From NCBI GenBank assembly GCA_018873245.2, contig JAEMBT020000008.1, positions 12,815,172 to 12,879,171 of the forward strand: DNA of 64,000 nucleotides. The letters run 5' to 3'. The translations under genes and the position numbers were made by a program. Of the stretch, positions 35,735 through 60,652 are shown one piece after another (position 1 is the stretch's first letter; every line of letters starts with the position of its first letter). Under the pieces are notes generated by a model that had not been told where the DNA came from, did not search any database, and worked only from the letters and a program-made list of their open reading frames with translations. Source of the stretch: Archegozetes longisetosus. Taxonomy: Eukaryota; Arthropoda; Arachnida; Sarcoptiformes; Trhypochthoniidae.

Positions 35735-37224
35735 TATATGCGTCAATTGTACTTAATCAAGTCTATAAGAATTTGATGAAATTTTTCTTTTATATTATTG
35801 AGTAGTTTTATGATGAAATCGATTTTCGACTTTGCGCTCATTCTCTTTGCATTACTTTTCAACCTAAGAAATGAACTAATTCAAAACATCGTGTACTTTG
35901 AAGTTGTTTACCTTAATCTCAAACTTTTGACTTGTCTTTGATTTTTGTTCTGCTTAAGTTTTAGTGATTTATTTTTTAATTCGAATATGGTTTTTAAATC
36001 AATATATCTTTTATTCAATTTATCAATTAATTTGAGTAACTCTGCTTAAATAGAGGTTCATAATAAATTAAAAAGCGTTTGTTTTTCTTGAAAATACTGT
36101 AAATAATTTGTACAATTTTTATTTCAGAAACTATTTTAGTTTAAGTTTTTAAATTTCATAATCACTCGATTTAATTACTTATCTGACAGAATTTTTATTT
36201 TTATGTTAAACGAGAAGTTGTCGAAAAGCTAAATAAACACAGAAGTTTGTTATGAAATATTAATTTTTAACACATAATCAATCTAAGAAAAAACAGATTT
36301 TATGCACTAGAAGAGTTTATTTTTACTTAATAGAAATAACGCAAAGTTGAGCTCAAATTTTAAATATAAACAAAACTTTGAGAGGATTCTTGAAATTCAA
36401 ATTTTCAGTTTTTATTTACGAATAAGTATTATCTCAATTTTATCTTTAGTTTGTTAGACGAACAATAAATCAAACTCGGTTCAGTTCGCAATAAAACATG
36501 ATTTGAACAATAATATCTTCAATTGACATCTCATTTGAATTTGTTTAAAAGTCATTGTTATTCGATCCTATATCTTGAGAATTGGTTTGCGGACTTGATA
36601 TATAGAAAGTTGTGGTTAAAGTTAAACCCTTTTTCTTTGTCGGAATGGCATTAAATACAAGATATTTTCGACCCAATGGATTCACGTATTTGTGATCATC
36701 AAAATGCTCGAAGCAAATGAATTTCTTCCCCGAAGTTCTATAATTTTGATTCTGGAATAGGTTCGAAATCTCTTTGTTTTCGCAAAATTCTACCCATTTT
36801 TGGCAGCTATTGAAAGCATTAATGAGTTTTAATAAACTTATTATGAATGAAATTACCGTAAATTCGAGTTTTTCTCATTAATTGGAAGATAGAGATACAA
36901 AAAATCGGAATTCGTTATCCTGTTGTTTTGGCATTCTCTTACAGCACATTTACGACTATTAATTGTACACAATATCATATAAATTCAAAAAGTAATTGAA
37001 TGGTCAAAAATTGTAAACAAACAATACTAAGATTTTCTATTGTTTTTTCAGTACACGATAAACTGGCCTTTAGTTATATTAGTTATTGAATAATATTAAT
37101 GACTAGAAAAAGTTAAATATACGTTCAAAATTGACGAAATTAAAGTTATTTATTGCGCTACAAACTAGACGGCACTTCCAAAAGGGGGTAAATAAAATCC
37201 TATTCAATGCTATACATAATATGT

Positions 37225-37799
37225 GATTAGTTTGAACTATGAATCTCATTAAATGGATAACTGTTTACATACAACATTCCATTCGTACAATAATGACAAA
37301 GTAAAAAATCGATTTATCAATCTAGGTACTTCAGATTACTCTATCATTAATATTAATATCAATGCCAGTTCTTTCTTATATGGATTTGCTATATTATCAG
37401 GAGAGTTTAGATTCATCTTTGGGCCAAGGTCATCTTGAGAAATAAGTTGATATTACGTTCAGTTGACAGCAATGTAGAGTTTATTCCTATAGATAAAAAG
37501 TTATTGTGTAGAACTTAATCGATATTTGTTTTGAGCAAATGTGAGCTAATAATGCAGTTGTGTAGTAAAAGATTAGAAAAGTATTGTCAAAGTCATAGAA
37601 TATCTATCAAAGAGATGTTCCACTTATATAAAACTAAAAGAACAAATTCAAGATTTAACATAACATTGAAATCGCTAAAAAGTATATGTGATAGAGTAAA
37701 TCGTTCTTTTAGGTCTTTCAAAGTTAATTCACATCTGCAGCTAAACCAAAACATTTTATCCTCAAATTTGTTTACCTCATTTAAACTAATTTTGATGTC
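37225..37799 (+). promoter_or_regulatory. 5' flank and probable promoter of ABCC copy 3
   Basis: Aligns with the flanks of copies 2 and 4. A TATA-like CTTATATAAAAC at about 37623 lies 175 bases before the ATG. The final 70 bases (AGCTAAACCAAAACATTTTA...) are nearly identical to copy 4. Promoter function is inferred from conservation. Confidence 0.45.
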
Positions 37800-46322
<8,523 letters not shown>

Positions 46323-47209
46323 ATAAGCGACTACAGGTTTGTCTACATTTTCACATTTCGATGATTGGCATTATTTCTACGAAAGTACTCAAGTTTTAAT
46401 TTTCGCAGAATTTGAATAAATAAACTTTAAATTTTTATAGCTAAATCATTCATTCCTATTAAATTTAGTAATGCTCATATACTTCTTTTACTTATAAGAT
46501 ATTAAAACCAATTCTTAGATTTTGATGCGATATTCACTGAATGCTTGTTATGGACATATTGGTGCGTTTCATAAATGTCTCGATTTTACAATTATGATCA
46601 GAATAAATCAAGTTAATCTTATGCAAAGATTTTTCTCGTTTCATAAATAATCGGATTGTATCTTAAACTCATATATTTAGATAATCAAAAGCTCAATGTA
46701 ATATTAAATCCTAGTTCATTATAAACATTTTGATTGTAGTTTAGAACATGGACCATCACATTTTATTCATAAATATCAATTCTGCTCCATATGAAGAGTA
46801 TATTGAGGGCGGTCCGAATTGGTTACGTCCACTTTTTTCATAATCTCGATTTTTTGTTAGTGGAGAGAATAAGGAAATGGGCCCATTCCTTTAGATACTT
46901 TAAGGGCTATGGCCAACAAACTTTTTGTCTAGCTCCTATTTGGAGTCCTCTACATGTTCACGCTCCAAAATTTGTCCCCACCACTTTTTAAGAAGTATCA
47001 AGTATGCTCTAAAGTGTTCCAAGCATGACCCGTATCACATAGATGATAGATATGCCCCTCCTCTATCGGGGCGTACAAGCAAAACCTAACTCTACTTCTT
47101 GAATCTTTCACGTGACCTTTAATCTTAAGCCCCGTAAAACTATTTCGCCTGATCCCACCCTACAAATGGAGTGTCAATGGATTTGTCTTACCGACCTATT
47201 CGTCATTCG
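46323..47209. other. 3' flank of ABCC copy 3, then unrecognised sequence
   Basis: 46323-46690 aligns with the 3' flank of copy 2. From about 46790 the base composition rises in GC. This may be the 3' part of the Harbinger element that follows, but no terminal repeats were found. Confidence 0.45.
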
Positions 47210-47860
47210 TCGGGTTTCGTTGAACTCAATCTGATTTTTCATACTACAACTAGACCAGATTAAAGAGTTGTGCACTCGTATCGTGAATTTAGCCACTAAA
47301 TTGGTGAACTCTATGGAAACTTTTGCTCCGCCTGAGCGTTGATAGAGTGACTTCCTTTTCTATCAATGTAATCGGTCTTTATTTCATGTTTCGGAACAAG
47401 GATCTCAATATTCATGCAGTCGATCGCCCCGGTGATCTTCGTGAACTGTTAATTGCATAGAACTATCGCTTAATTCTAGCAATCGCTTCCTCGCCTTCGG
47501 GAAACTTAATGAAGCTCTCAACTCTTACCGCCAGCGCTCTCGCGGTTGAATGGACACATATGCATAATGAAGATGTACTCATACCTATCGTGTCGCTAGT
47601 CATGCGATTGAATGCTCCTTGAGAGAATAATCGCAAAGCCATACACTTAAACGAGTACTGGCAGTACATGTACCAGCTTTGTTTGGAGTGCACGATATCT
47701 ACTTAGCAACCGGCATAAGTCCACAACTCTGGAAATCGTTGAACGCATTCTTCATCTAAATCCTCTAGTGGGTTAAGTTGATTTGGAACGGCTCTTGATT
47801 ATTGGCATTTCTTCTTCGAACCTAAAAGGAGAATTACGATATTACTCAAAATTAAATAAA
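47210..47860 (-). pseudogene. PIF/Harbinger (HARBI1-like) transposase remnant
   Basis: The - strand open segment 47693-47463 encodes a helix-turn-helix region (LFSQGAFNRMTSDTIGMS, then IKFPEGEEAIARIK) typical of Harbinger nucleases. After a frameshift near 47455 the next frame reads TKITGAIDCMNIEI, YIDRKGSHSINAQ and EFTNLVAKF, matching the GAIDGTHI...NRKGYHSINVQ...KFTNVVARW catalytic core. A weaker N-terminal stretch (NPLEDLDEECV) lies near 47760. The usual Gly-Thr-His after GAID is changed to Cys-Met-Asn. Ends of the element are not visible. Confidence 0.82.
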
Positions 47861-48595
47861 AAAGATTTACAAAAATCCGCAATTGCGATATATAATCACA
47901 TCTAAAAGGAGGGTTAAACACTTCAATAGTCCTCGAACCTGGATCACCGATGCTTATGAAACTTTACAGGCATGTAGAAGACCTCAAAATAATAATTATC
48001 TTTCCATGATCTTGATTTACTAAAGGCCATAACTATACTAGAGGCGTAAATATTTTTGAAACTCAAAATTTTGATAATTTATGAGACGCAAACGGAAAGA
48101 GATTTTCAATAACTAATTTCACGGCTATACTAAAACCATTTAGAACTTCATGAATATTCTATGAAATGTTTTTTAAATTTATACTTATGAAATTATGAAA
48201 AGTAGAAAATTTTAGAAATTTTAAAACACTGACGCCAATGACGTTGCACCATACAATTCGTATCAATTATGTTTGTTTTTTATCGTAGTATCATATAGAT
48301 GAAGGGATTGCGGAGCAACATTCTTGGTGTCATATTGAAAAGTCGTCATTTTTAAAGAATTGTATTGAAACGAATTTATACTATATTTTATTTTTAAAAT
48401 TTAATACATTTTACAAAAAGAACTGATATGGCAACATACATACAAACATAAAATACCTTAGTTTTAATTGAAATAATAAAAACTCGAATAAAAAGTGACA
48501 ATGACAGAAACGTAACACATAATCAACAAACATTATGAATAGTTTGAAAACCTCATGAATATGTCGCCACGGTACAAAAAATTCAAATGAAACTT
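47861..48595. other. Intergenic, nothing recognised
   Basis: AT-rich, no supported gene, RNA or repeat. Confidence 0.4.
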
Positions 48596-48603
48596 CTTAT
48601 TTA

Positions 48604-49432
48604 TAGTGAAGAGCATAAGCTAGCTATGAGCTGAGCTGCGCTGCGCTTCAAGCTCAATTTTAGTTGTCTTTGAGCTTATAAGCTCAAGCTTCAAGCTCAG
48701 GCTATGATGAAGAAGCGCAGTTCAAGCTCAACCTGTTGAGCTTCGAGATCAGCTCATTTGAAGTTGATTTATTTAATAAAGAAATATAACAGTATTAACT
48801 CTAAAATATTAATGATTATTGATTTGCTTCTCGTATGTTAGCAAATTAGGTGTTAAATTAGATCTAACGAATTGAATGATGAGATACATTTCTGAATTAT
48901 GAATTATTGTTTTCAAAATAATTTTCACTTTAAACTGAAATTTAATGAAATAACTGTTTATTTGAAGAGAGAATTAAAGATGTTTCAGGCCTTAAAAGTA
49001 ATGTTATTTCTATTCGCTGCTCAAATCTCTTTATATTCGAAATAAAATAATCTCAAATAATTTTTGATAATTATTGAAAATAAGAGAAAATTGTTGTTTG
49101 AAACTGTTTTCAACATGACTTGACAAGAAGTGAAATACAATGAGAAGACTCACAATTATTGATAAGTGACACCGATGTCGAAATTTGAATTCATTGTTCA
49201 AACTTTACGATCAAAATTAATATATTTTTGCGCAAATACTTCATTGTAACTTGAAATATGTTACGAAGATTTCTACTCATTATTATAACTTTTAATTTTT
49301 AACGTAAGCTCAGCAGCGCATCTTGGACCCGATCTGCTTAGTACAAGCGCAGCTCAAAGCTCAAAAATTTTTAGCTGCGCTTATAGAAGCTCGAGCTTGA
49401 AGCTCAAGATTCCTGACCAATGCTCTTCACTA
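48604..49432. mobile_element. Nonautonomous hAT element with AGCTC-rich ends
   Basis: The ends are inverted repeats TAGTGAAGAGCAT, flanked by a perfect 8-bp direct repeat CTTATTTA (48596-48603 and 49433-49440). Within about 180 bases of the left end and 130 of the right are dense AGCTCAAG/GAGCTT and GCTGCGCTT motifs; the middle is plain AT-rich DNA. Length is 829 bp, non-coding. The TAGTG tip and 8-bp duplication are hAT features. Confidence 0.9.
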
Positions 49433-49440
49433 CTTATTTA

Positions 49441-50508
49441 ATGATTTTTTCATTATATATGAACTTCTATTGGAATTGATTTCAGGACTGGAATCGATAG
49501 GAGAGTGCAAGCCTCCATTCATTCCTAACTTTTGCAATTTTTTTAAGGAAATTAATGCCTAGTAAGATCCACGCACTAATGACTTCAGTTTAAGGTAGTT
49601 AACGTAACCTTAATTCACGATTTTACAGTACTATAGAAATCTTCGTAAAACTGTTCGTGTGAATTACTTGACGTTTTACAAATTTTTATGAAATACACAC
49701 CAAGGAGGCCATTTTCGAAGTGATCTTTAAGTTTAAGATCAAGTTTAGTACGACTTTAAGTAATGGTCGATTCTCAAAGCGTCCGTTAATTGAAGATCGA
49801 GACTTAATTTAAAGACAAGTAATGATCGATCTTATAATTAAGTTAGGATTGAGTTTAGGATTCGTACCAGAATTGCGCTACAGGTTTATGAAATAATAGT
49901 TTGTAGATTTGCTTGAACTATTAATCGCATCAAATGAATACTTATTTATTTGCAATTTTCCATTCATACAATAATAGCATGGCAAAAAGTTGAGTTAGCG
50001 TTTTGGGTAATTCAGATTAATCTATCACAAAATTAGAATCAATGACATTTTTTCTTTTTTGTGAATTTTCTTTACTTATTAGTAGAGTTTCGATTTGACT
50101 TTAAGCAAAAGTAAACTTTTGAGACACGCTGATATCAGATTTAATTGATAACAATGTAGGGCATATTACGATTGATAAAAAGTTATTTTGTAGAACTTTA
50201 TCAACATTTGCTATGAGTACATGTGAACTAATGATGTAATTGTGTAGTAAAAGATTAGAGGTGTATTGTTAAAATTATGGAATATTTATTTTTATCCATC
50301 AAAGAGGTGTTTCTCTTTAAAACTTCTATAAAGCTGAACTAATAAATTCAAAATTTCGCTTAATTTCGAAATCTCTATAAAGTGTGTATGATATGTCTAT
50401 GATATGGTAAAAACTTCTTTTAGATCTTTCAAAGTTAATTCATAGCTACAGCTAAACCAAAACATTTTATCCGCAAATTTGTTTGCCTCATTTAAACTGA
50501 CTGAAGTA
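49441..50508 (+). promoter_or_regulatory. Spacer and conserved 5' flank of ABCC copy 4
   Basis: 49441-49880 holds nothing recognisable. From about 49885 the sequence aligns with the flanks of copies 2 and 3 and with 6070-6300, up to the ATG of copy 4. The GATTTGCTTGAACTATT at about 49905 is the uninterrupted equivalent of the P-type insertion site upstream of copy 3. Confidence 0.5.
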
Positions 50509-56060
<5,552 letters not shown>

Positions 56061-57444
56061 ACTTAATTAAATATTTGATTGATTCCTTCCATCAATACTT
56101 CTTTTTAGTAAAACGAAACTTAAATCCATAGAAATTTAGATTAGACTTTAAAATATATTAAAATAGTTCAAATTACTATCGATACCATTTAATTGTTACA
56201 ATATATCTTTCAATTAAATTATGACAAATTAGAATTCTTTGGCTTTACTCCAAAATCTTACACCTTATTGTTGCAAATGTTGCTCTGCAATAATACTCTA
56301 TAATTTCGATTTTATTTCATGTCTGCCTTTGTTTGTTTTACTGAGTATCAATCTCACTTATATGAGAGTATTATTTGCTACAATAGTACAGATCATCTAT
56401 AATGAAGTGTGTTTTCTTGTTATTCAGATTCTATTGTATTTTTTCATTCATTACAAGCATCACCTCTATTATTTAAGATAACGTTCTTATTTGTCTAATG
56501 ACTTAGTTAAATATAATTTTTATTTCAATTTGCAGTCAATTATATTTGACAGATATTTGAATGTTGATAAAGTCGTGAAAAGTTTAGTCATTTTTGCTCT
56601 ACGTGTAGTTAACAGTATATCAAATATATTGTATTCTCAACTCGTCATATCTATGTATAAATGCAAATTCGGCACTTTCAATTTTTTAACTATATAAATA
56701 AGTACTAATAACTATTGCTATTTGAAAGTGATTTAGGCTAATTTTTGTAAGCACAAATCATTAAAATAATAACCACTATTTTTAGCAATATAACATGAAT
56801 CATTGAGGGAAAAGAAAACTTAATAAAAAGGAATGGAAGAGATATATAAACCAAAATCTTAGAAATTCAGTAAGAAATCAATTCATTTTTTATTAGAAAT
56901 TTAATACGACTTAATATCATAATTTAGAAAATATGTAATTATTTTGTGTGTTAAAAATTATTGTGGATTAAAAATTATTATATATCAATGATTATTACTT
57001 TCGCTTTTACTTTTCAACATTGGAGGACGTTTTAAGCTAAGCATAAAACTTGTCAAAGTGCTCAACTTGTATTTTTACATAGATATGAACCCATTCTCGA
57101 ATAAATGCGTTAACGAATAGATCTTTTGCTATATATTGAATATACTTCCTATATATACACATAAGGCTGAACTTTAGGGATGAGTAATAGAGATCTCGTT
57201 AAGGATTAATAAAATTTTGTTCATGTAGTTGACTGCTAGATATTGTCACGTTTATTCTTTACGTGAGACTATTTTTGGGATCGTTTTCAATCCTCAGACA
57301 CTGGAAATTAAGTGTTGAGTCTAAGACTCGATTAAATTCCAGTCTGAGGATATCAATTTACAGTACATATGCGTGTTAAAGTTTAAAAAAATAAAGCCAC
57401 TTACTGCTTGTCTTGATTCGATGTTCCTGGTACCACGCAGATTG
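56061..57444. other. Intergenic, nothing firmly recognised
   Basis: The ABCC 3' flank seen after the other copies is absent. Open frames at 56239-56481 and 56491-56697 are hydrophobic and short, without motifs. A hairpin lies at 57292-57353 (ATCCTCAGAC...GTCTGAGGAT, with a further small palindrome in the loop). Confidence 0.45.
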
Positions 57445-58016
57445 TGTTGGGACGTTTTTTTTTTGAAAAGAATATAATTAAATCATATACACAATAGAGT
57501 TTTTATCATAAAAATTTTTATTTAAAATTCACAAACACATACATATATTTAACAACACTTTCTGTTAAAGTTTTAGCGATCAGGAGCACAACTTTACTTT
57601 GCCACTGCAAAAGAAGGAATGAATGATCTTAGGTTATTTCAGTCGACTTTATATACCCTGGTGTCTAGCATTTTCCCATCGAAAACCTTCCATAATTTGT
57701 TCACAAACAGTCCAAAGTATTCGCAAACAGTTTTGTTACTTTGACCATCCAATGGTCAAAGCATTTAAAGTTCCTATTTGTTTATGTCTATTATTTCTGT
57801 TACTTTGACCATTCAATAGTCAAAGTTTCTATTTGTTCATGCATTATAGTTCTGTTACTTTGACCATCTAATGGTCGAAGTATCTAGTTTTATTTGTTTA
57901 TGTCTATTTGTTAAACTAAAGGTTATAATTTAATTTGTGTGCGTACGTGCGTGTATGTGTGTGTGTTTGATTGTATGTTTATTTCTATTTTTATTTTATT
58001 TTTGTTTTTTTTGACA
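57445..58016 (-). mobile_element. 3' LTR of the gypsy element
   Basis: On the - strand it runs TGTCAAAAAAAAC...GTCCCAACA, 572 bp, directly after a polypurine tract. A region around TTTATTTAAAAT resembles the solo LTR at 29677-30270. It contains three tandem palindromic repeats at 57735-57880. Confidence 0.7.
57735..57880. repeat. Three tandem palindromic repeats within the LTR
   Basis: GTTACTTTGACCATCCAATG...GTCAAAG starts at 57735, 57799 and 57854 (spacing 64 and 55). Each contains CTTTGACCAT-n-ATGGTCAAAG, a perfect or near-perfect dyad. Repeated dyads in a U3 region are typical of transcription-factor sites; this role is inferred. Confidence 0.75.
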
Positions 58017-58026
58017 AAATCTCCCC
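58017..58026 (-). other. Polypurine tract
   Basis: On the - strand GGGGAGATTT immediately precedes the LTR start TGTC, as required for plus-strand DNA priming in LTR retrotransposons. Between it and 58806 (about 780 bases) no ORF is seen. Confidence 0.6.
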
Positions 58027-58806
58027 GGCGAGAGCTGAGCTCCTGATCAGCAAATTTCATAAAATTGATAAAACACTCAGTTACAATGTTTATAGTAAAT
58101 AATTACGTTTTTAAAGCTATGAATTCTCATAATCTACAGTTTGAATGTTTCGTTAATCCTTAAACAGTAAAATGTTTTAGACTTAGCATTTTAGTATCGT
58201 TTTGGCTGTTTCGAATACGTTTATCTGCTCTAGGATTAGATTAATGAAGTTTTATTCGCCTTTGAACATACTCCCTATTTATTTGATAAATCTGGATAGC
58301 TTCCAAAATTTTGTGGTGTATTATTCATAGCTTTAAAAAAGATTAAATATATTTTATAAAATAGTAAAAAAAATTTGTTATATTCTTAAAAAAAATTAAA
58401 AATTAATTAAAAAATTTTCTCATAAAAAAATTTTTCTCGCATTAAAAAATTTAATTTAATCAGATATCAATGTTCCTGATGAAGTTGATTTATTCACAGT
58501 TCACTTGAATTGTTCACATCAAAAACACTATCGTCTGTGATATTTATTTTGGAATGTCCACGTGTTCGTTGATTTTTTGATAGTCAATGTAAAATTTCCT
58601 TTCGCCAAGTGTATGCATTTAATTGAGAATGTTAAACAAATCTGATCAAAACAGTCTGGTTTATCTGATTTAAACATTTTAATGAATCTGATACAAACGA
58701 TAATTTTTTTAAACCATATTTTATTCGTGGAGTTTATTTCATTTCATAAACTTATGTTGATACCCAATAAATTTATTACATCAACGTGATAACATGGCGA
58801 GATTAA

Positions 58807-60190
58807 CTAGGTGATTATTGAAGATGTCATAAGCTTGTCTCTTAGTTTATCTAAAGTAACACCTTTTATATTGACTCGGTGTTTAGCTTCCATTTTAATC
58901 AGTAATTCAGCTACTAATTTACCAACGTAGTGTAATTTAATGATTTTAAATTTCTTCTTGAGGAATTTTATTTGATTCTGATTTAATTTTATATTTTTGA
59001 TTTTTAAAATGTCAAATCTGCTGAAAGTTTTAATCACACTGGCTTCGGATGAGTGCTTAGTAAATAAGTGTCTAATAATTTGATACGAGTCATTTGGCAG
59101 TCTCATAAAAATTTTATCACTTTCGCAAAATTTACACATCACATTATTAGCACCATAGTGATCATAGATGTGTTCTACACACTCTAATTCATTTACATAT
59201 CTTCTTCGTTGAAAATGTTTGTGTTGAGATTATTTTTAAGGTAAATTTCACTGCACAGTGGACATTCAAATTCACCATAGGTATTTTTATTGTTTCACAA
59301 TGGATTCATTTGATAGTCAATATGAGATGCCATCCACTGATATATTTCTTCACCTATTTCTGATCTCCTATAGCCTGCACTTGAACACTGACGTTGCTGT
59401 TTACTCGTTTTATGAGGATTTATTTTATTTACTGAGAAATTTTTAGAGCACCCTGTACATTGTAGAATGTCAATATTTTCTAAATGAATATGCATGTGGG
59501 TTAAAAGTTTGGCTCTATTTTCCATTGCACTAAAACATATAGGACAGATATATGTTAGATTTATATTATTAATGTTCTTCTTCGTCTTTTCGATATTGTT
59601 CAAAATTCTGGTAACATTTTTATTAAAGTTATTATTTATAGCTTCCGGTCTATCTAGCTTTTGTATTTTTCGAGGACTTGGTTCAAGTTTTTCTTTTGGT
59701 TCATATAAACCCCATAATTTTTTATATTCTTCAGTATTTAATTTGTTTACTTTAAGCGTATATTGCTTAAATTTCTCGGAGACAGGAGTTTTTGGTATCT
59801 TTTGTTGCTTTTATAAGCCAAAAATAATCTATACATTTCATTTGCTGCGGCATTTTTACACACATTTAATGATGGACCAAATCCGAATGTATGAATTTTG
59901 TGTATTACAGTACCTATGGTTATGCACGCTTGAAGGACTATACAACAATCATCTTTTATGCTTCTGATGTAATGCTTATTTATCGTCCATATGACTTTAT
60001 CTCTTTTCTGATTACGATTGAAATTTCGGAGCATGCAGTTTAACACATTGTAATGATTCTTCGTATCAGGATTCATCTGTAATAGTAGAAATTCTTCGGT
60101 TAATTCTTGAGTTTCACAACTCTCAAAAACCTTTACACTATCCTCATAGATAGTTTTATAAAAGAAATATTTACATAAATGATTTTTTTG
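58807..60190 (-). pseudogene. dsRNA-binding domain plus C2H2 zinc-finger ORF in gypsy element (broken)
   Basis: Read leftwards. The frame is open from about 60190 and the first ATG is at 60076, directly after a splice-acceptor-like TTACAG. The first part ends with GFGPSLNVCKNAAANEMYRLF, the signature C-terminal helix of a dsRNA-binding domain. After a basic linker come a canonical C2H2 finger (CPIC-x12-H-x3-H, about 59550-59490), a second C-x2-C (CTGC), another (CPLC, about 59260) and a C2H2-like CKFC...HLFTKH (about 59135-59060). The frame changes near 59815 (A-run) and 59235 (T-run), and one TGA lies near 59297. Stop at 58807. It lies between pol and the 3' LTR on the same strand, without other genes, so it appears to belong to the element. 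Function unknown; dsRNA binding is inferred from domains. Confidence 0.6.
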
Positions 60191-60652
60191 ATAATATTTA
60201 ATTTATGTATGAGTAAAACAATATCTGGTTATAAAGATTTAAATATTTTTTATCTCATAATGTACTATTAATAATTATATTTTTTATGTGTCAGGGTTCT
60301 ATATTCTAATATATATTTGTAGTCCCTTTTTTGTTTTTGTTTTTTTTATAATTTAAGTATTTATAAGTTTTTATTTTGTTTATTCAATTTTTTAAAAATT
60401 ATTTTAGGCTAAACGTCAAAAAAAATTTTCTCTATACGAACTAGTATATATGATTCCACATAACATTTATTTCTTTATTGGTACAAATTCTTATTGAATT
60501 ATCATTCAGTTTAGAAATATGATGTTAATTGGAATCAATTATGTTTTTTTTTCATTATTTATATATATGTGAATTATGTCTTTTTTATGTAACATAGTAA
60601 ATTATTTGGTAAGCAAATGAAAAGATTTATATAATATTAAAGTTTCATATCA
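60077..60652. other. AT-rich gap between the two dsRBD ORFs
   Basis: Apart from the open upstream extension of the zinc-finger ORF (to about 60190), this holds only AT-rich sequence without a gene. A T-rich tract ending in TTTTAG near 60405 is read on the + strand and is not relevant to the - strand ORFs. Confidence 0.35.

Larger units (their letters stand above)
32540..36965 (-). pseudogene. P-element/THAP9-like transposase, broken
   Basis: Read leftwards. A THAP zinc finger is split by a probable intron (exon about 36965-36856, with CAVREC; then about 36801-36590, with CQKWVEFC, CFEHF and AIPT), giving the C2CH pattern. A lysine-rich coiled-coil stretch lies around 36060-35760. The RNase-H-like core follows: CWDEISLRR (35154-34876) and YFSTGFNAT ... 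LLVCNMGPSNHKL ... CHLIKLVRNNL (34859-34506). The pattern LNQDLAENFF is at 34192-33911. The C-terminal YISGYISSLKAKYNCEQC is at 32780-32540. A Tc1 remnant (35232-35734) and a fold-back element (32788-33785) split it. The Asn in VCNMG sits where P/THAP9 transposases usually have a catalytic Asp, so the enzyme is probably dead even apart from the insertions. Confidence 0.8.
30545..37224 (-). mobile_element. P/THAP-type transposon, 6.7 kb, with nested insertions
   Basis: The ends are imperfect inverted repeats of about 85 bp: the left begins CACATATTA at 30545 and the right ends TAATATGTG at about 37225; both include GTTTGTAGCGCAATAA. They are flanked by diverged 8-bp repeats (GATTTGCT, GATTAGTT) that correspond to the uninterrupted GATTTGCT of the copy 4 spacer. 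Boundaries are uncertain by one base. The interior encodes a THAP/P-type transposase on the - strand and has itself been hit by a MITE, a fold-back element and a Tc1 remnant. Confidence 0.8.

Noticed and set aside
56239..56697. Two hydrophobic short ORFs that might be chemoreceptor fragments.
   Set aside because: No conserved receptor motif, and AT-rich DNA produces such Phe/Leu/Ile-rich frames by chance.
59494..59967. 157-codon hydrophobic open frame on the + strand.
   Set aside because: It is the reverse strand of the dsRBD-zinc-finger ORF, whose motifs are specific; the hydrophobicity comes from complementing Lys/Asn-rich codons.
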